Of a stretch of DNA of 11,234 nt, positions 6,913 to 11,234 are shown one piece after another. A program made the position numbers and the translations under genes. Position 1 is the first letter of the stretch; every line of letters starts with the position of its first letter. The stretch spans positions 1 through 11,234 of the forward strand of contig JAOAES010000063.1 in assembly GCA_026416655.1 (NCBI GenBank), read 5' to 3'. The stretch is from Fimbriimonadales bacterium (lineage in GTDB: Bacteria; Armatimonadota; Fimbriimonadia; Fimbriimonadales; GBS-DC). The notes below the pieces were generated by a model. It worked only from the letters and a program-made list of their open reading frames with translations. It was not told the origin of the DNA and did no database searches.

Positions 6913-7161
6913 CTACTTCTTGCGTACATAATGAATATAGACCGTCTTCCCGTCGATTTCCGCCGTCTCCTGCGCCACCAGCTCCGCGTCCGCGACCATA
7001 TTCGCCCAGCCTTTGAAGTCGTTCACCGAGCCGGGGTCGGTCGCCAGCACGCGCAGCGTCTGACCTGACTGAAGCGTCTGAAAGGTCTTTCGCGCGTTCA
7101 CAATCGGCATCGGGCACTGCAGCCCGCGCGCATCCACCTCGATATCGTACTTGATTTCCAT
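6913..7161 (-). CDS. TusA/SirA-like sulfur carrier protein
   Basis: An 82-residue protein of TusA (SirA-like) family length. It carries the defining 'L.CP.P' motif as DARGLQCPMPIV (residues 10-21), with Cys16 as the persulfide carrier, followed by the KTFQTL helix and a GQTLRVLATDPGSVNDFKGWA core. It accepts and passes sulfane sulfur, here most likely to or from the DsrE2-like protein encoded 15 nt downstream. The start needs care. An in-frame ATG at 7182 and another at 7170 precede it, but the Shine-Dalgarno AGGAGGT lies between those ATGs, ending right before 7170. The ATG at 7161, nine bases after that site and opening MEIKYDIEVDARG, is the one that fits. It is the first gene of the minus-strand operon. 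The exact role, sulfur oxidation or tRNA/cofactor thiolation, cannot be decided here. Confidence 0.9.
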   Translation of the reverse strand: MEIKYDIEVDARGLQCPMPIVNARKTFQTLQSGQTLRVLATDPGSVNDFKGWANMVADAELVAQETAEIDGKTVYIHYVRKK

Positions 7162-7192
7162 CGTTTGCATACCTCCTGTCATTTTGGGATAG

Positions 7193-7213
7193 GGAACCGC
7201 ACAGCGTGGTTCC
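7193..7213. promoter_or_regulatory. Dyad in the divergent gap between the TusA-like and Mfd-fragment genes
   Basis: GGAACC (7193-7198) and GGTTCC (7208-7213) are inverted 9 nt apart, and G7199/T7207 and C7200/G7206 could extend pairing by two more. It lies in the 112-bp divergent region, the only place where both operons could be regulated together. It could be an operator or the start of a leader hairpin. No -35/-10 pair is convincing for the minus-strand operon. Confidence 0.3.
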
Positions 7214-7273
7214 TGTTGAGGTTAGAGGCGCAAAAGCGGGAAAAGGATTCATGGTTCAAGGAGGTACAATTGA

Positions 7274-8449
7274 GTGCCTATGCTCCCCGAATGGCTACAG
7301 CGGCTTCGCGACGCGACGCCCACGCCTGCCCAGGGAACCCCCACCGTGTGGCGTGAGGCGTGTCCCGAGTCGCGCCCGGTGCTGCTAACACCTTGGCTTG
7401 CGGAGCAGGCGCAGCCTACGCTGATTCTCACGCCGTCGCTGGAGCGGGCGGAGCAGTGGCTGGCAATACTTTTGCGTCTGGGACTTCCCGAAAATCGCGT
7501 GCTGCGCGTGCCGAGTAGTCTCACGCCGCTCTTAGAGCCGACTGGTGTGGAGCAGGAGACGCTGCACGAACGCCTGCGCGCTCTGCACGCGCTCCACCGG
7601 GGCGATGCCGTGTGTTTGATTGCTCCTATCGCCGCCGCGCTGCAGCGCACCATCCCCCAATCGCTGTTCGGGGCGGAGCTGGTACGTCTCCGCCTGCCCG
7701 ACGCCGAGCCTCCCGACACGCACGAATGGATCTACCAGACCGAACCCGACGCGCTGCTCAAACGCCTCGCAGAGGACGGCTATGAGTATCAGGAACCTGT
7801 ACGCCTGCCCGGACAGTTCGCGCGGCGTGGGGGCATCGTGGATGTGTTCCCGATGGGCGCGGAACTGCCCGTGCGCATCGAGTTCTGGGGCGATGAGATT
7901 ACCAGCCTGCGCCTGTTCGAACCCGCCTCACAACGCTCTATCAAACAGGTTAAGCACTTCGCCATCCCTCCCGCCCGGGAGGTTCCGATGGGGAACGAAA
8001 CGGTTGCTCAGCGCATTCGCGCAGAATGGGAATCGCTTATGGCACAGCAGCCCGCGGGATTGCAGGCAGAACTTCGCCAGCGTCTGGAAGATGACCTGCG
8101 CCCGTTGATGCAAGGCGCGCCGTTCGACCGGCTCGAACTCTATCTGCCGTGGCTGCTGAATGAACGCGCCTGCCTTTTGGATTACCTGCCTCCGGATGCA
8201 TGGCTCGTGCTGGATGAGCCGCTGATGCTCAATACCGCCTACGACCGCCTGCTGGAAGATTTAAGCCAATCGCTCGATTCGCGCGCCGCACGCGGCGATA
8301 TCCCCCCACTATCAGCGACGCTCTATATCGAGCCGTTCGAGCGCGTGGAAGGACGCGCCTCCACGTTACTGCTGGGCGAACCGGTTCTCGCGGGCGGGAG
8401 ACTATATCGTGCGCAGATTTCGCAGGCTGCGCCTCTGGGAAATGTGTGA
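7274..8449 (+). CDS. Free-standing Mfd N-terminal (UvrA-binding) module, helicase part absent
   Basis: A 391-residue protein resembling only the first third of the transcription-repair coupling factor Mfd (about 1,150 residues). Residues 33-150 match the degenerate UvrB-like D1a region (PTLILTPSLERAEQWL at 48-63). Residues 150-245 are the UvrB-interaction domain with GQFARRGGIVDVFP (180-193), RIEFWGDEI (201-209) and F-P-A-S-Q-R-S (215-222), followed by DYLPPDAWLVLDEP (303-316), typical of Mfd before domain D3. The chain stops in D3; the RNA polymerase-interacting, translocase and C-terminal UvrA-regulating domains are missing, and no continuation is visible before the next gene. In intact Mfd this region recruits UvrA. 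The start is GTG 7274, eight bases after the perfect AAGGAGGT (7258-7265); an ATG two codons later is 9 nt after a TACAAT. It may be a separate UvrA-binding protein, half of a split Mfd, or a decaying gene. Confidence 0.82.
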   Translation: MPMLPEWLQRLRDATPTPAQGTPTVWREACPESRPVLLTPWLAEQAQPTLILTPSLERAEQWLAILLRLGLPENRVLRVPSSLTPLLEPTGVEQETLHERLRALHALHRGDAVCLIAPIAAALQRTIPQSLFGAELVRLRLPDAEPPDTHEWIYQTEPDALLKRLAEDGYEYQEPVRLPGQFARRGGIVDVFPMGAELPVRIEFWGDEITSLRLFEPASQRSIKQVKHFAIPPAREVPMGNETVAQRIRAEWESLMAQQPAGLQAELRQRLEDDLRPLMQGAPFDRLELYLPWLLNERACLLDYLPPDAWLVLDEPLMLNTAYDRLLEDLSQSLDSRAARGDIPPLSATLYIEPFERVEGRASTLLLGEPVLAGGRLYRAQISQAAPLGNV

Positions 8450-8493
8450 TAAGCGGTGGTCATTCTGAGTGAAGGAGAAAGCACTGTGTGCGG

Positions 8494-8499
8494 TATACT
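8494..8499 (+). promoter_or_regulatory. -10 box TATACT close to the start codon at 8512
   Basis: TATACT ends 12 nt before ATG 8512, the same hexamer and nearly the same distance as at the gene starting at 428. Transcription would begin about 5 nt before the ATG. It lies inside the reading frame of a competing GTG start at 8488, which has AAGGAG ten bases upstream; the two starts cannot both be served by this box. Confidence 0.4.
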
Positions 8500-8511
8500 T
8501 GCCTTGCGACC

Positions 8512-10458
8512 ATGCGTTTCCATGCTCAAAGGCGAGCGGACACCGAACCGTCGCGCGGGCACACACGCATACGGGCGCGCGCCGTCGCGCTCGGTCTCGC
8601 GCTGATGAGCCTCAACATCTACTGGATTACCGTCATCGAAGTGCGCTGGTACACGCTGGATGTCACCAGCCTGCCGATTTTCATCACGCCGATTTTCACG
8701 CTGTTCGTGGTCAGCTTGCTGAACTGGCTCTGGAACCTGCGGCGGGGCGCGGGCGTGTTCACGGGCGCGGAGCTGACTGTCGTCTACATCATTATCGTCA
8801 CGGGGGCGGTGTTCGCCGGGCACGATATGCTGCAGAACCTGTTCGGCGCGATTGCCCATCTGCAGCGGCACGGCGCGCCCGAAACAGGCTGGCGCGAGCG
8901 GTTTATGGGCTATGTGCCCCACGCGCTGTTCGTGTGGGACGAGGACGCCGTGCGCGGGTTCTATAACGGTGGCGTGTCGCCCTACCGCCTGGACTGGCTG
9001 CTGGTGTGGGCGAAGCCGCTCGCGCTGTGGGCGGGGCTAATCCTGACGCTGGTGCTGATGTGCCTGTGCCTGAATTTCTTAGTATTGAAGCAGTGGACGC
9101 AGGGCGAGAAGCTGGCGTTCCCGCTGATTCAGTTGCCGTTGGCGATGGCTGCGCCGTCGGTCGGGTTCTGGCAGTCGCGCTGGATGTGGGCAGGGTTCAG
9201 CGTCGCAATGTCCATCAGCGGGCTGAACGGGTTGCATGTGCTGTTCCCCTCGTTTCCTCACATCGAGTGGATTAAGCAATACAACATCGGTCAGTTTCTG
9301 ACGACGCGCCCGTGGAGCGCGGCGGCGCCGTTTAATATGTCGGCGTATCCGTTCGCGGTGGGGCTGGCGTATCTGATGCCGGCGGATTTGGCGTTTTCGG
9401 CGTGGTTTTTTATGCTGGCGCGGAAGGGGTTTCAGGTGCTGGGGGCGGTGATGGGCTGGGACGCGGCGGCGGGGCGCGGGTTCCCGTTTTTGAACGAGCA
9501 GGCGACGTGGGCGTGGCTGATGCTGGGGCTGACGCTGCTGTGGAGTGCGCGCGCCACTTTTCGGGACGCATGGCGCGCTGCGTGGACGCCTGACCATCCC
9601 GAACGCTGGCTTTATAAACTTAGCTGGCTGGGGCTGGGCGTGGGTGTGGGCGTGCTTGCGCTCTATAACGCGTTGCTGCTGCGGATGGACTTCTGGGTCG
9701 CCGCACTCTTTTTCGGGATCTATTTTCTGCTTGCGCTCACGATTACGCGCGTGCGGGCGGAACTCGGCGCGCCCCACGAGATTTACTTTGTGAACCCGCA
9801 GCGCATCCTGTTCGATGTGTTCACCTTGCGCGGGCTGGGAGTGCAGAACCTCACGGTACTGCAGTCGCTGTATTGGTTCAATCGCGGGTATCGCTGCCAT
9901 CCAATGCCGAATCAGTTGGAGGCGTTGCGGATGGGGCAAAATTACGCGCTCTCGCCGCTGTGGCTGGGCGGGTTGATTTTAGCAGTCTCTGCGCTCGCGT
10001 TCGTGATTGTGTGCTGGGCGAACCTGCACGTGACCTATCGCTACGGAGCAGAGGGAGCCTGTCAGGGATTCAAGTTCTGGCTGGGGCGCGAGTCGTTCGA
10101 CAGGCTCAATACCTGGCTGACGGACGAGCCGTTGCGCCATCCTGACCGCTGGTACTATCTGGCGGGGGGTGCGCTGATGGTGTTGGGGCTGAAGGGCTTG
10201 CGGACGGCATTTGCGGGTTTCCCGCTCCATCCCACGGGCTACGCGCTCGGCGTGAGTTTCGCGGTGGACTATTTCTGGTTCCCGTTCCTGCTGGGCTGGC
10301 TGTTGAAGGTGATGCTTCTGCGTTTTGGGGGTTGGCATGTACATCGGCAGGGACTGCAGTTCGCGCTGGGGCTGATTTTGGGCGACTTCACGATGGGGTC
10401 GCTCTGGTCGCTGGTGACGTTGGGGTTTGAAGTGCCGACTTATCGGATTTATATTTAG
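8512..10458 (+). CDS. DUF6785/DUF6784-family polytopic membrane protein
   Basis: A 648-residue integral membrane protein with about 12-13 hydrophobic segments (near 24-42, 53-72, 85-105, 168-190, 225-245, 278-300, 332-345, 370-388, 394-412, 483-501, 549-566, 585-603 and 615-637). I recognise it as the DUF6785 type with the DUF6784 C-terminal region, common in Armatimonadota and Planctomycetota and distantly like oligopeptide transporters; no substrate is known. Characteristic parts are GEKLAFPLIQLPL (198-210), RAELGAPHEIYFVNPQRI (415-432), and the C-terminal FPLHPTGYALG (570-580) with FALGLILGDFTMGSLW (617-632). I chose ATG 8512, with TATACT 12 nt upstream; GTG 8488, eight codons earlier, has AAGGAG at 8472-8477 and is a real alternative. 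It stops one base before the stop of the opposing DsbD-like gene. It has no partner genes in the window. Confidence 0.82.
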   Translation: MRFHAQRRADTEPSRGHTRIRARAVALGLALMSLNIYWITVIEVRWYTLDVTSLPIFITPIFTLFVVSLLNWLWNLRRGAGVFTGAELTVVYIIIVTGAVFAGHDMLQNLFGAIAHLQRHGAPETGWRERFMGYVPHALFVWDEDAVRGFYNGGVSPYRLDWLLVWAKPLALWAGLILTLVLMCLCLNFLVLKQWTQGEKLAFPLIQLPLAMAAPSVGFWQSRWMWAGFSVAMSISGLNGLHVLFPSFPHIEWIKQYNIGQFLTTRPWSAAAPFNMSAYPFAVGLAYLMPADLAFSAWFFMLARKGFQVLGAVMGWDAAAGRGFPFLNEQATWAWLMLGLTLLWSARATFRDAWRAAWTPDHPERWLYKLSWLGLGVGVGVLALYNALLLRMDFWVAALFFGIYFLLALTITRVRAELGAPHEIYFVNPQRILFDVFTLRGLGVQNLTVLQSLYWFNRGYRCHPMPNQLEALRMGQNYALSPLWLGGLILAVSALAFVIVCWANLHVTYRYGAEGACQGFKFWLGRESFDRLNTWLTDEPLRHPDRWYYLAGGALMVLGLKGLRTAFAGFPLHPTGYALGVSFAVDYFWFPFLLGWLLKVMLLRFGGWHVHRQGLQFALGLILGDFTMGSLWSLVTLGFEVPTYRIYI

Positions 10459-10459
10459 C

Positions 10460-11234
10460 CTATCGCACTCCTCTCATCCGCTCCAAAAACTTGTCAGCGT
10501 CTTCAAAGCCGGTCAGGCGCAGGTCGCGTCGCTCGTTGCCCTGTGAGTCGATGAAAATCACGGTGGGCAGTCCCACAACCTCATGGCGTTTCAGGGCTTC
10601 CTGCACCGCCGGGTCGCTTTCGGTGGTGGCGTCCAGCACGAGGCGCACGAACCGCTCCGACTCGCGCACCACTTCTGGATCCGTAAAGGTGTAATGCTTC
10701 AGCTCGCCGCATGCCTGACACCATGTCGCGGTGAAATCGATAATCACGGGCTTGCTCGCGGCTTTCGCCTGCTCCAGTTTTTGCAGGGCGTACGGCTCCC
10801 ACGCGATTTCCACTTTCGGGCGCATCATCGACAGCGCGTTGTTCACCATCAGCGCGGCGAACACGACGCCGATCACCTGCTTGAGCCGCACCACGCGCGG
10901 CTGGGTAATCTCCTTACGCTCGCCGAACAAGAAGTAGAGCGCGACCAGTCCCAGAAACGCCACCCACGCCCAGCCGTACTGTTGCGGGGTCAGGAACCCG
11001 CTGGCGAAATAGAGGGCAACTGCCAACAGCAACACGCCGAACACCCGCTCCACCAGAATCGTCCACTCGCCTGAGCGCGGGAGGCGTCGTTGCAAGCGGT
11101 CATAAAACAGCCCAGCGACGAAGTAGGGCGTTCCCAGCCCCAGTCCCAGCGCGAGAAACAGTAGGAACCCCGCCAGCGGATTTGCCAGCGCAGCGACCAG
11201 CGGGATCAGCGCGGCGATCACGGGACCGATACAC
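10460..11234 (-). CDS. DsbD-like thiol:disulfide transporter, C-terminal part (5' end outside window)
   Basis: The reading frame is open to the window edge, so the gene starts beyond 11234; the GTG at 11221 is internal. The visible 257 residues begin CIGPVIAALIP. Its Cys matches the second transmembrane redox cysteine of DsbD (E. coli Cys285 in 'PCTTAPLSAILLY'), and LGLGLGTPYF corresponds to 'LGMGLPL'. Four or so further membrane segments follow (visible residues about 18-42, 65-80, 85-103 and 117-135), then a periplasmic thioredoxin-fold domain. That domain has TATWCQACGELKHYTF (CxxC at visible residues 172-175; compare E. coli 'WCVACKEFEKYTF') and the cis-Pro loop GLPT (about 222-225). DsbD carries electrons from cytoplasmic thioredoxin to periplasmic thiol proteins; the N-terminal periplasmic domain and first redox helix would lie outside. 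It ends one base from the convergent DUF6785 gene, with no terminator between. Confidence 0.9.
   Translation of the reverse strand, partial: CIGPVIAALIPLVAALANPLAGFLLFLALGLGLGTPYFVAGLFYDRLQRRLPRSGEWTILVERVFGVLLLAVALYFASGFLTPQQYGWAWVAFLGLVALYFLFGERKEITQPRVVRLKQVIGVVFAALMVNNALSMMRPKVEIAWEPYALQKLEQAKAASKPVIIDFTATWCQACGELKHYTFTDPEVVRESERFVRLVLDATTESDPAVQEALKRHEVVGLPTVIFIDSQGNERRDLRLTGFEDADKFLERMRGVR

Noticed and set aside
6271..7068. 265-codon plus-strand frame over the sulfur operon
   Set aside because: It is the shadow of the DsrE2-like and TusA-like genes, and its His/Arg/Gln-rich product is nonsense-like.
8450..8511. Frameshifted continuation of Mfd after 8449
   Set aside because: No frame downstream shows RID or helicase motifs, and the DUF6785 gene occupies the following 2 kb.
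9079..9939. 286-codon minus-strand frame inside the DUF6785 gene
   Set aside because: Product is extremely Arg/Gln/Pro-rich, and the sense strand encodes a clear membrane protein.

Overview
The window is GC-rich bacterial chromosome from what looks like a diderm, probably thermophilic, member of the Armatimonadota. The clues are a secreted HAF-repeat protein, a large membrane protein of the DUF6785/DUF6784 type, futalosine-pathway menaquinone synthesis (MqnD), a lipobox-bearing rhodanese and a DsbD-type disulfide transporter. The phylum is an inference from gene content; Chloroflexota, Planctomycetota or Deinococcota cannot be excluded from sequence alone. I see no rRNA, tRNA, CRISPR array, transposase or phage gene.

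Layout: (1) 1-206, minus, the 5' end of an exported HAF-repeat protein, followed by a 221-bp divergent promoter region. (2) 428-5844, plus, five tightly packed genes. They are a membrane-anchored protein with a SecD-head-like C-terminal half, mqnD (4-nt ATGA overlap), a large exported protein with a glutamine-amidotransferase-like fold and two central membrane helices, an ABC-2 permease (4-nt ATGA overlap) and an ABC ATPase. The last three form one ABC system of the general Gld/ABC-2 kind with an extracytoplasmic auxiliary subunit. (3) 5851-7161, minus, a sulfur-relay operon: TusA-like carrier, DsrE2-like protein and an exported rhodanese lipoprotein, with a perfect 12-bp hairpin before the rhodanese gene. 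(4) 7274-8449, plus, a free-standing Mfd N-terminal module lacking all helicase/translocase domains. (5) 8512-10458, plus, a DUF6785-type polytopic membrane protein. (6) 10460-11234, minus, the C-terminal part of a DsbD-like protein that leaves the window just upstream of its TM cysteine.

Functional threads: menaquinone synthesis, sulfur carrier chemistry and periplasmic thiol/disulfide traffic all relate to redox and respiratory metabolism, but the window does not show that they work together. Three plus-strand genes (428, 2024, 8512) have a TATA(C/G)(T/A) box only 9-12 nt before the chosen ATG, with no Shine-Dalgarno at the first two, which suggests very short-leader or leaderless transcripts. 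Other genes use ordinary GGAGG sites. The most unusual items are the truncated Mfd, the leaderless-type promoters, the unassigned SecD-head-like protein and the ABC/GATase-like system.
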